Below are positions 1-5,051 of a DNA stretch of 6,182 bases, piece after piece. The DNA is taken from assembly GCA_026394635.1 (NCBI GenBank), contig JAPKXV010000141.1:1-6182 (forward strand), read 5' to 3'. The notes below the pieces were generated by a model, which did no database searches, was not told the DNA's origin, and saw only the letters and a program-made list of their open reading frames with translations. The position numbers and the translations under genes were made by a program. The stretch is from Methanoregula sp. Lineage in GTDB: Archaea; Halobacteriota; Methanomicrobia; Methanomicrobiales; Methanospirillaceae. The stretch's first letter is position 1, and each line of letters begins with the position of its first letter.

Positions 1-80
1 AACCGCTCCAGGAACAGTTTGCCCAATTCCAGAAGGGCTTCCTCGTCATCAACATAGAGGACCTGGATTTTTTCTTCCAT
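1..80 (-). CDS. Response-regulator-type protein, N-terminal fragment (runs off left edge)
   Basis: Only the first 26 codons are in the window. The ATG lies at 80-78 and the frame stays open to base 1. The visible peptide includes VLYVDDEEALLELG, the first beta strand and acidic pocket of a receiver (CheY-like) domain: V, then D11-D12-E13, which bind the Mg ion needed for phosphorylation. The phosphoacceptor Asp and any output domain lie outside the window. The start is fixed by a one-base overlap with the stop of the upstream kinase gene (TAATG), which implies co-transcription and translational coupling. It is therefore the likely phosphotransfer partner of that kinase. In methanogens such receivers may stand alone or be followed by PAS or kinase domains, so the full architecture cannot be told from here. 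Confidence 0.85.
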   Translation of the reverse strand, partial: MEEKIQVLYVDDEEALLELGKLFLER

Positions 81-1240
81 TAGGTATTCACACCTGCAAT
101 TCGCCACTTTCCTTTCGGCACCGTAATTTCGAAACTGGCACCTCTGCCCGGCTCACCGTTTTCGCGGATGGTAATTTCGGTGATTGAGAGAATTTCCCGT
201 GCAAGGGCTAAACCAAGTCCGGTGTTCTTCCCAAACCCGCGATCGAATATTCTCTCTTTCTCATCAACAGGTACACCCACACCATCATCTTTGCAGACGA
301 TGACCTCATTTCCGTCTCTTTCCTGCATAGAGAACCGGATGGTCTTCATCCCATCGCCACCGTAGCGGAGTGCATTATCGATCAAATTGTAGAAAACCTT
401 CTCAAAGAGCCGGTCAGCGAAGATCTCCAGATCTTTTGGGTCGATTTCGACTTTGACCTCACGCATCGGCAGCTCGACAACTGCTTTTTTAATGCTCGCA
501 TGCACATTCTGCCATTCGGGTGCTGCAATACCGAGTTCCTCATAATCCCGCGTGAACGTGATCTGCTCTTCGATAGTATTCACGATTTGCTTTTCTTTTT
601 GGATGAATTCTTTGAGTGTTTCCGGTTTGTCAATAAAATCATGTGATATCTCGAGATACCCATCGAGCACCATCAGCTGGTTGAGGATATCATGACGGGT
701 GATTTGCGAGAGCAGGGAGAGTTTTTGGTTTGCCGTTGCGAGCGATACCTCCACTTTATGACGTTTTGTGATGTCTTCGGTCAGTTTTATGTTGGTTTCA
801 GCGAGTTCCCGTGTCCTTTCAGATACCCGATCTTCGAGACTGTGTGTAAGTTCTTCAAGTTTTTTCTGGGTTTTTCTCCGTTCTGCCACTTCAGATTCTA
901 AAAATTCGTAATTCTTACGGATTTCCCAGACAAGGAGCGAGACAATTGCAAGCATCAGGATGAAGACAACGCGCCCCGGAAGATCAGTCGGAACCTGGCG
1001 GATTGCGCCTGATATTATGCTGCCAACAAGTATTGCAAGAGTGATCAGCCACGCGGTAACAAACGGGGCGGAACGAGCCTTGAGCCATACGGACATCAAA
1101 AGGAGGACGAAGTAGAGGATCCATATGATAAAGCCAAGGGAAAAAAAGATATCGGCAATGAAGATAATGATACCAAAGCAGATCATTGCGACAAGGATGA
1201 GTCGGTTTCTTTCTTCCGGGGTCTTACCAATATTTATCAC
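80..1240 (-). CDS. Membrane-anchored sensor histidine kinase
   Basis: A 386-residue two-component sensor kinase that should autophosphorylate on His and pass the phosphate to a receiver, probably the overlapping downstream one. The N-terminus has about four hydrophobic spans (near residues 13-29, 32-50, 61-80 and 90-105) with little extracytoplasmic loop, so it may sense within the membrane. A charged coiled coil follows (about 110-175, including EERTREL-like heptads). The H-box is RHDILNQL with H183 as phosphoacceptor. The ATP-binding domain shows the N box NLIDNA (285-290), G1 DDGVGVP (318-324), F box IFDRGFG (331-337) and G2 TGLGLALA (340-347). All key residues are present and no PAS domain is seen. 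The start is GTG at 1240-1238, supported by GAGGT four bases upstream and a TATA element near 1290. The cognate signal is unknown. Confidence 0.93.
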   Translation of the reverse strand: MINIGKTPEERNRLILVAMICFGIIIFIADIFFSLGFIIWILYFVLLLMSVWLKARSAPFVTAWLITLAILVGSIISGAIRQVPTDLPGRVVFILMLAIVSLLVWEIRKNYEFLESEVAERRKTQKKLEELTHSLEDRVSERTRELAETNIKLTEDITKRHKVEVSLATANQKLSLLSQITRHDILNQLMVLDGYLEISHDFIDKPETLKEFIQKEKQIVNTIEEQITFTRDYEELGIAAPEWQNVHASIKKAVVELPMREVKVEIDPKDLEIFADRLFEKVFYNLIDNALRYGGDGMKTIRFSMQERDGNEVIVCKDDGVGVPVDEKERIFDRGFGKNTGLGLALAREILSITEITIRENGEPGRGASFEITVPKGKWRIAGVNT

Positions 1241-1244
1241 AACA

Positions 1245-1249
1245 ACCTC
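1245..1249 (-). promoter_or_regulatory. Ribosome binding site of the membrane histidine kinase
   Basis: On the minus strand GAGGT lies four bases before the GTG at 1240. It fits the archaeal anti-SD (complement of CACCTCC) and decides the choice of a GTG start in the absence of a nearby ATG. Confidence 0.7.
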
Positions 1250-1286
1250 ACAATGTCACGTTTGTTAAGAATTGATAGAATGTCTG

Positions 1287-1292
1287 ATATAA
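1287..1292 (-). promoter_or_regulatory. Putative TATA box for the kinase-regulator operon
   Basis: The minus strand reads CATTATATCAG, with TTATAT at 1292-1287. In archaea transcription starts about 25 bases downstream, here near 1262. That would leave a leader of roughly 20 bases containing the GAGGT site. Spacing and A+T content fit, but this is a pattern call only. Confidence 0.45.
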
Positions 1293-1361
1293 TGTACCTT
1301 ATCCTGTGTTTCCGTCTGGGGGGTCTGTCCAACCCATTCCCGCAATCGCGAGCGTAACAAA

Positions 1362-1387
1362 GGTTTCGAAAAAAAGGTTCCGAAAAA
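1362..1387. repeat. Short imperfect tandem repeat GGTTYCGAAAAA
   Basis: GGTTTCGAAAAAAA at 1362-1375 is followed directly by GGTTCCGAAAAA at 1376-1387, two copies about 14 bases apart with one substitution in the 12-base core. It lies about 70 bases upstream of the putative kinase TATA box. It could be a regulator site or chance A-rich sequence. On the minus strand it yields T5 and T7 runs that could also help stop transcription. Confidence 0.4.
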
Positions 1388-1541
1388 CGCTCAATTATTT
1401 CCTGGTTTGTTAATCCGGTTATACAAATTCACGGCTTCTGCAAAAATGAAATATATTCTTACGCAAATGTGCTGGTTGAACAGGATCTGACGAACCCTCT
1501 CTCTTAAAACACCCTCACCTTCGGTGATACCCGTTGAGCAC

Positions 1542-1558
1542 AAAAAAAGTCCGCTTTT
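1542..1558 (-). terminator. Possible T-rich terminator hairpin after the kinase remnant
   Basis: On the minus strand AAAAG (1558-1554), a four-base loop and CTTTT (1549-1545) form a small stem that runs straight into a T7 run (1548-1542). Archaeal termination depends mainly on T runs, so this could be the old terminator of the decayed kinase gene whose stop is at 1600, about 40 bases before it. The stem is short and A+T-rich, so the T run is the main evidence. Confidence 0.4.
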
Positions 1559-1599
1559 GTACCTGTGGCGGATGTGACACCAGGCCGATTCCGCATTCG

Positions 1600-1710
1600 T
1601 TATGTTTCCGGTTTATTTTTTGAGGTTCCCACGAAACGGTACATCCCTTTCGGCACCGTGATCTCGAATTGGTTACGCAGTTTATCAGATTTCAGGTTTT
1701 GTTTTAAAAT
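1600..1710 (-). pseudogene. Remnant of the 3' end of a histidine kinase gene
   Basis: On the minus strand, codons at 1668-1645 read FEITVPKG, identical to the last strand of the kinase ATPase domain at 80-1240 (FEITVPKGKWRIAG). The similarity continues as MYRFVG before an in-frame TAA at 1602-1600. Over 23 bases (1646-1668 against 111-133) only two differ, and both changes are synonymous, which points to coding ancestry rather than chance. The frame is open only from 1710, after a TAG at 1713-1711, and the 14 codons upstream of FEITVPKG show no N, G1 or G2 box. No start codon or ribosome binding site precedes it. I read it as the surviving tail of a third kinase cut off by deletion or rearrangement. 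The match is short, so chance or a tiny duplication cannot be wholly excluded. Confidence 0.6.
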
Positions 1711-1759
1711 CTAAAAGTCAGCGGGCTGTAAAAAGATATGGGAAAGCCTTTCAAATACG

Positions 1760-2515
1760 ATGCAGGATTATATCAATACTTATTTATTTAACTATGTTTT
1801 GCATGTAATAAAGAGATATAAGGGGAACCCGGTTTTGGATATTACATGGATCCCTCGGCGGAACCCTGTACAGACAGGAATTGCCTTGGCACAGGCAGGA
1901 AAGGTACAGGAAGCGATAGAACTCCTTAACCGGGCTGTTTCCCGTGATCCCGACAATGGGGACACCCTGAATGCCAGGGCGGGTATATTATTCTCCACAG
2001 GAAGACTCGAAGATGCGCTTGCCGATTCAAGCCGTGCGATCGCACTCGATCCACATTCGCCAGATCTCTACGTAAACAGAGGAAATATACTCCGCCGGAT
2101 GAAGAGGGTTGAAGAGGCGGGTGAGGATTATTCGAAGGCACTGGCGATCGATCCCGGTGATCCGGTCACCTGGTCACTTCTTGCCGGTATTCTCAACAAG
2201 CTGAAACGATATGATGACGCATTGACGGCATCGGATACTGCCATCAGAATTGACCCGTCGTGTGAGAACGCCTGGTACCAGCGGGGGAACTCGTTATTCG
2301 TTCTCGACCGGTTCGAAGAGGCACTCGACGCATATACCCATGCTCCCAGCGTCTACCCGAGTGACCGGTATGAATGGAAAGCCAGATCAGAGCGGCTCAA
2401 GAAAGAGGGGCGGGTTGAAGAGGCGAAAAAAGCTTCGGAATGGGCGGCGATGATTGCAATGAAGAGGTTGAATATTAAAAAGTGTGAGGCTGCGATAAAG
2501 AAAAAGGAAAAGTGA
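1760..2515 (+). CDS. TPR-repeat protein
   Basis: A predicted soluble protein of 251 residues from the first ATG. Five tetratricopeptide repeats of about 34 residues follow one another (roughly 34-66, 67-100, 101-134, 135-168, 169-202). They show the usual pattern: GIALAQAGKVQEAIELLNRAV, ARAGILFSTGRLEDAL, VNRGNILRRMKRVEEA, ending in DP at each turn. A partial sixth repeat (about 205-228) and a Lys-rich tail close the protein. TPR arrays form a superhelical groove that binds partner proteins. No enzyme domain, signal peptide or membrane span is seen, so the partner is unknown. The first 25 codons are A+T-rich, use TTA, ATA and AGA, lack a ribosome site and resemble a promoter. The TTG at 1835, nine bases after AGGGG, is the likelier true start (226 residues). 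I keep the ATG as the outer limit. The gene ends four bases from the convergent receiver gene. Confidence 0.85.
   Translation: MQDYINTYLFNYVLHVIKRYKGNPVLDITWIPRRNPVQTGIALAQAGKVQEAIELLNRAVSRDPDNGDTLNARAGILFSTGRLEDALADSSRAIALDPHSPDLYVNRGNILRRMKRVEEAGEDYSKALAIDPGDPVTWSLLAGILNKLKRYDDALTASDTAIRIDPSCENAWYQRGNSLFVLDRFEEALDAYTHAPSVYPSDRYEWKARSERLKKEGRVEEAKKASEWAAMIAMKRLNIKKCEAAIKKKEK
1777..1791 (+). promoter_or_regulatory. Putative TATA box for the TPR gene (if its start is the downstream TTG)
   Basis: ACTTATTTATTTAA lies inside the first codons of the longest reading frame. If it is a TATA element, transcription would start near 1812. AGGGG (1821-1825) and a TTG (1835-1837) would then fall at normal distances. 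No equally good promoter plus ribosome site precedes the ATG at 1760. Confidence 0.4.
1821..1825 (+). promoter_or_regulatory. Candidate ribosome binding site supporting a TTG start at 1835
   Basis: AGGGG sits nine bases before the in-frame TTG at 1835-1837. That codon precedes DITWIPRRNP and the first TPR. The ATG at 1760 has no comparable purine-rich site within 15 bases. Confidence 0.4.
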
Positions 2516-2516
2516 G
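2480..2516 (-). terminator. T-rich tract after the receiver gene, inside the TPR coding end
   Basis: Just past the receiver stop, the minus strand runs through TTTTCC, TTTTTC and TTTATC and, further on, a TTTTT. These are the complement of the Lys codons in the TPR tail. Such interrupted T runs are typical archaeal terminators. With only four bases between the two stop codons, any terminator of the minus operon must lie within the opposing gene. Confidence 0.45.
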
Positions 2517-2519
2517 GGA

Positions 2520-2951
2520 TTAGGAGAGACGAAGGAACTGGTCCTCAATCCATTCTGTCACTTGTTCACCTTGTATGTCCTCCTCTGCCTTCCGCTCTTC
2601 GAGTTTTTCCCGTACCTTCTTAACAAGATCCTCTGGGCGCACAGGTTTAGTTATGTAACCTGCAGCACCTGAATTAACGGCTTTTATCGCATTTTCAAGG
2701 CTGGCAAACCCCGTCACCATAATGCACTTCATGGATGGTCGGATCTTTTTGATCTCGGCAAGGAGGATAGTGCCGTCGATGTCCGGGAGCTTGATGTCGA
2801 GGAGGGCGAGATAAAATGAAGTCTCTTGTGCTATTGACAGTGCCTGGGTGCCGCTCTCCGCAGTCTCTATCGTATACCCCTCCATTTCAAGGATCTGCCG
2901 GAACGTGGAAATAATCGATGAATCATCGTCAACAATAAGAATATCCTTCAT
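2520..2951 (-). CDS. Single-domain response regulator (CheY-like receiver)
   Basis: A 143-residue receiver protein with no output domain. KDILIVDDD gives the acidic pocket (D8-D10), LLDIKLPD the phosphoacceptor D52, MVTGFAS the switch Thr T80, and ITKPVRPEDL the conserved Lys K102. All residues for phosphorylation are in place. After the receiver fold (about 1-118) comes a charged tail, EERKAEED to the end, which may be a helix for partner contact. The start is the ATG at 2951, six bases after GGAGGG. A longer in-frame start at 3011 is rejected because it overlaps the preceding gene. It is the last gene of an operon with a glycosyltransferase and a 53-residue membrane protein. It probably works by protein contact, conceivably on that synthase. 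No kinase is adjacent in this operon, so its phosphodonor is unknown. Confidence 0.92.
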   Translation of the reverse strand: MKDILIVDDDSSIISTFRQILEMEGYTIETAESGTQALSIAQETSFYLALLDIKLPDIDGTILLAEIKKIRPSMKCIMVTGFASLENAIKAVNSGAAGYITKPVRPEDLVKKVREKLEERKAEEDIQGEQVTEWIEDQFLRLS

Positions 2952-2957
2952 TATCTG

Positions 2958-2963
2958 CCCTCC
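2958..2963 (-). promoter_or_regulatory. Strong ribosome binding site of the receiver gene
   Basis: GGAGGG on the minus strand lies six bases before the ATG at 2951. It fixes this start over the upstream in-frame codon at 3011. Confidence 0.8.
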
Positions 2964-2968
2964 ATTTC

Positions 2969-3130
2969 CTACTGTTTTGACCTGTATCGCCACAAGCTCC
3001 GTTGTGTCCAATAATACTGTGCGTCTTCCTTATTCATAAAATGGAGCCGTATTTCACCGATTACCAGTCTCGACCACGAGAATCCCATCGTGATAAGCAT
3101 GATGATAGAGACAAACACCAAAAGGTCCAT
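2969..3130 (-). CDS. Small single-span membrane protein in the glycosyltransferase operon
   Basis: A 53-residue protein I do not recognise. Residues about 2-19 (LLVFVSIIMLITMGFS) form one hydrophobic span. The rest is polar and rich in aromatic and basic residues (EIRLHF, QYYWTQRSLWRYRSKQ). The ATG at 3130 is one base after the TAA of the glycosyltransferase gene and seven bases after AGGTG. The stop is 17 bases before the receiver start. Tight placement, a good ribosome site and a clean membrane span argue that it is real, although it is short enough to be missed by gene finders. A longer frame from 3187 would overlap the glycosyltransferase end. By analogy, bacterial PNAG synthase PgaC needs the small membrane partner PgaD, encoded just after it. 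This peptide could play a like role, but I see no sequence match to PgaD, which has two spans. Confidence 0.72.
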   Translation of the reverse strand: MDLLVFVSIIMLITMGFSWSRLVIGEIRLHFMNKEDAQYYWTQRSLWRYRSKQ

Positions 3131-3131
3131 A

Positions 3132-4196
3132 TTACCACACCTTACTCGTTCGACCAAGCGCCATATAATATGCATAGAGCTGGACAAACATGTTGAACCA
3201 CGTGTAGAGTATCATCGGGACGAATAGGATTTTAACGAGTGCGTCACCAAGCTCGATGTCCTGGACAAATTTAAGACGATAGATCCCGTCAAGCCAGAGC
3301 ACGAAAAGGACAAAAGCAGTCCACATATTCAACTGCCACGGGAACCCGGCAAGGGTGTCCATCACGATAAACGTGATGAGAAGAATCTGGAAGACCAGCA
3401 TCACCCAGAAGAACCCGGCGTTCAGGATGTCCCGCCGTGTTGCACGGTTCCACCCGTGGGTAAACAGCGTATCGAGACCACCCCTGAGCCACCGCGTCCT
3501 CTGTATCCAGAGCTCATGCATACTGAGGGGGACATCTGTCCAGGCGAGCATGCCCATTCCGACCGTGACATGGTAACCCAGTTCCTTCATGCAGACGGTC
3601 AGTTCATAGTCCTCGGTGATGTTCTCTTCATCATATAAATGGTCATGTACCCCCCATCTCTCTTCCCTGTTTTTTTTCACTTCCAGGAGGGCAGAAAACC
3701 GGTAGACTGATGCCATCCCATGGACAACTTTGATCATACCGGTCTTTTCAATACGTGAAGTGTCAAACTCGGCATATTCCACGTGTTGGAAGTGCCAGAG
3801 GGCTCCCTGCCAGAGAGTCATCTTTTCCGGGCGTATTATCCCGGCTCTGGAACAGACCGCGCCAAGGGACGGGTCATGCCGGAACACATTCATCGCATTC
3901 TCTACAAAGTCCTCTGCAAGTATCGTGTCAGCGTCAGCAAATATGACGAAATCATATCCTTTTACCTGCATGAGTGCCTGGTTCATGGCACCGGATTTCC
4001 GGTGGGTATTATTCTGGGTCTCTGCGACCCGTACCCCAAGAGACCGTGCCACGCCCACCGTATTGTCCGTACTGTTATCAGAGATGACAAATACGTCCGT
4101 TTTGTATGTCTGGTTGAGTATGGACCGGATGGTATCACCTACAGTCCGCTCCTCGTTGTGCGCCGGAATAATAGCTAATACTTGTCTCTTGTCCAT
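3132..4196 (-). CDS. Processive family-2 glycosyltransferase, membrane-bound
   Basis: A 354-residue inverting GT-A glycosyltransferase of the BcsA / hyaluronan synthase / PgaC type, which polymerises sugars from nucleotide-sugar donors at the membrane. The catalytic domain starts with VLAIIPAHNEE (7-16). VISDNSTDNT carries donor-binding D40. FADADTI holds the DxD metal site (D88, D90), TEDYEL the catalytic-base region (D196), and QRTRW (232-236) the QxxRW motif of processive enzymes. Three C-terminal membrane spans follow (about 261-282, 289-307, 319-345), with no N-terminal span, which makes it shorter than PgaC. The ATG at 4196 is preferred: the frame opens upstream to a TTG at 4229, but that codon would precede the predicted transcription start. 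No strong ribosome site precedes the ATG. It leads an operon with the 53-residue membrane protein and the receiver. The polymer made cannot be told from sequence. Confidence 0.92.
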   Translation of the reverse strand: MDKRQVLAIIPAHNEERTVGDTIRSILNQTYKTDVFVISDNSTDNTVGVARSLGVRVAETQNNTHRKSGAMNQALMQVKGYDFVIFADADTILAEDFVENAMNVFRHDPSLGAVCSRAGIIRPEKMTLWQGALWHFQHVEYAEFDTSRIEKTGMIKVVHGMASVYRFSALLEVKKNREERWGVHDHLYDEENITEDYELTVCMKELGYHVTVGMGMLAWTDVPLSMHELWIQRTRWLRGGLDTLFTHGWNRATRRDILNAGFFWVMLVFQILLITFIVMDTLAGFPWQLNMWTAFVLFVLWLDGIYRLKFVQDIELGDALVKILFVPMILYTWFNMFVQLYAYYMALGRTSKVW

Positions 4197-4239
4197 ATTT
4201 GTGGTTGAATTACCCTGACATTGAACCAATAGGCAGGAG

Positions 4240-4249
4240 TATAAATATA
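4240..4249. promoter_or_regulatory. Shared TATA element for divergent glycosyltransferase and lipoprotein genes
   Basis: TATAAATATA reads TATATTTATA on the other strand, so both strands offer a TATA box. About 26 bases to the right is near 4270, just before the lipoprotein ATG at 4274, giving a leaderless or nearly leaderless mRNA. About 26 bases to the left is near 4218, giving a leader of roughly 22 bases before the glycosyltransferase ATG at 4196. No other good TATA lies in the 77-base gap except GATATATTA next to the lipoprotein start, which is too close to serve. Confidence 0.6.
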
Positions 4250-4273
4250 GATGACATTTGTTGATATATTACT

Positions 4274-4936
4274 ATGAAATCCATAAAAAAGAACCCGTCG
4301 AAAAGGTATTTTTTCCTGCTGTCGCCGGTGATAATTTTGTGTGTATTTTTTTTGGCGGCATCCGGTTGCGTATCTCAGCCCCAAAGCGGGTCGCAATCGC
4401 AAAATAGTACTGGAAATATCACCTCCCCCAATGGAATAGCGGTAACAGTTCCTGTAGCGACACTCAGTACGACTGCACCACAGCCGGTAACCACCTCGGT
4501 TTCGGCGAATGCGACGACCCCCCCAAGCAACCGGGAGATATATTACGGGAACATCGCGATCTTCATGGACCGTGAGGCATATGTACTCCTGCCCTTCGAA
4601 GATATTGGGGTTCCATACATGATGCCCGGGGAACGGTACACCATCCGGGTCACCTCAGATCACGCGATCTTTGTCTACGTCATGAACTCATACCAGGTTA
4701 GCCTGTTACAGACAAAGGATGGCGTTCCCGTGTATGATAGTTACGCGAGATCGTATGATTATAGGGGTCTGATGCCGATCTTCTCAATGGATAATATATA
4801 CGAGGATGGGGGGACATTCACGGTCAAGCAGCCAGGCAAATATACGCTCGTCCTTGATACGCGCTTGTCCGAAAAAGATTACCGGGTGTATAATGAAGTT
4901 ACAAAGGTGGCGGTCCGGATCCTGAGGGTGGAGTGA
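4274..4936 (+). CDS. Predicted secreted lipoprotein of unknown function
   Basis: A 220-residue protein. A basic N-terminus (KSIKKNPSKR) and a hydrophobic stretch (about 12-28) lead to LAASGC, a lipobox with C32 as the likely lipidated residue, so it should be anchored outside the cell membrane. Residues 33-88 form a low-complexity linker rich in Ser, Thr, Gln, Pro and Asn, with NST and NIT sequons for possible N-glycosylation, as is common in archaeal surface proteins. The rest (about 89-220) looks like a compact beta-rich domain (YTIRVTSDHAIFVYVM, GTFTVKQPGKYTLVLDTR), with no enzyme motif that I recognise. The PGKYTLVLD pattern recalls extracellular beta-sandwich domains. There is no ribosome site before the ATG, which fits leaderless expression from the shared TATA. 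It is divergent from the glycosyltransferase and so may be co-regulated with it. Confidence 0.88.
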   Translation: MKSIKKNPSKRYFFLLSPVIILCVFFLAASGCVSQPQSGSQSQNSTGNITSPNGIAVTVPVATLSTTAPQPVTTSVSANATTPPSNREIYYGNIAIFMDREAYVLLPFEDIGVPYMMPGERYTIRVTSDHAIFVYVMNSYQVSLLQTKDGVPVYDSYARSYDYRGLMPIFSMDNIYEDGGTFTVKQPGKYTLVLDTRLSEKDYRVYNEVTKVAVRILRVE

Positions 4937-4946
4937 CCCAATCGGA

Positions 4947-4978
4947 TTTTTACCTGTTATCAGCCCTATATCTTTTTT
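4947..4978 (+). terminator. T-rich termination region after the lipoprotein gene
   Basis: Two T runs, T5 at 4947-4951 and T6 at 4973-4978, follow the lipoprotein stop (4934-4936) within 45 bases. Archaeal RNA polymerase stops at such runs without needing a hairpin, and I see no strong stem here. No T run appears on the minus strand in this 115-base gap for the convergent kinase gene. Confidence 0.5.
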
Positions 4979-5051
4979 AACCTGCCAGAACTCACGTATC
5001 TGCGGGATTTTCTTTCATGCTACGGTCTGGTGAGGTTGCACTATCTTTACA

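Larger units (their letters stand above)
1241..1759. other. Long intergenic region between divergent genes
   Basis: About 520 bases without an intact gene. Reading from the left, it holds the kinase promoter (1245-1292), an imperfect tandem repeat (1362-1387), a stretch around 1390-1510 in which I see nothing recognisable, a small perfect hairpin (1515-1527, 5-bp stem TCACC/GGTGA), a T-rich hairpin on the minus strand (1542-1558) and a kinase 3'-end remnant (1600-1710). I find no tRNA-like fold and no CRISPR-type regular repeat. The composition and the remnant suggest a site of past rearrangement. Confidence 0.6.

Noticed and set aside
1441..1485. Tiny plus-strand frame beginning ATG AAA TAT near 1446
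   Set aside because: It has only 14 codons before a TGA, no ribosome site and no neighbour to suggest a leader peptide.
1515..1527. Perfect 5-bp hairpin TCACC/GGTGA as a regulatory RNA or terminator
   Set aside because: It is short, has a three-base loop and no T run on either side, so it is not distinguishable from chance.
2952..3011. N-terminal extension of the receiver protein to 3011
   Set aside because: It would overlap the preceding small gene by 43 bases, while the ATG at 2951 has a strong GGAGGG site and starts exactly at the receiver fold.
3131..3187. N-terminal extension of the small membrane protein to 3187
   Set aside because: It would lie inside the end of the glycosyltransferase gene; the ATG at 3130 has AGGTG at good spacing and begins at the membrane span.
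3730..4218. Long plus-strand open frame (162 codons) and an overlapping 131-codon frame opposite the glycosyltransferase
   Set aside because: Both lie antisense to a gene with complete GT2 motifs; their peptides show no domain and are rich in Arg, Ser and Cys as expected of shadow frames.
4197..4229. TTG at 4229 as start of the glycosyltransferase
   Set aside because: It lies upstream of the predicted transcription start (near 4218) and adds only polar residues before the conserved first strand.
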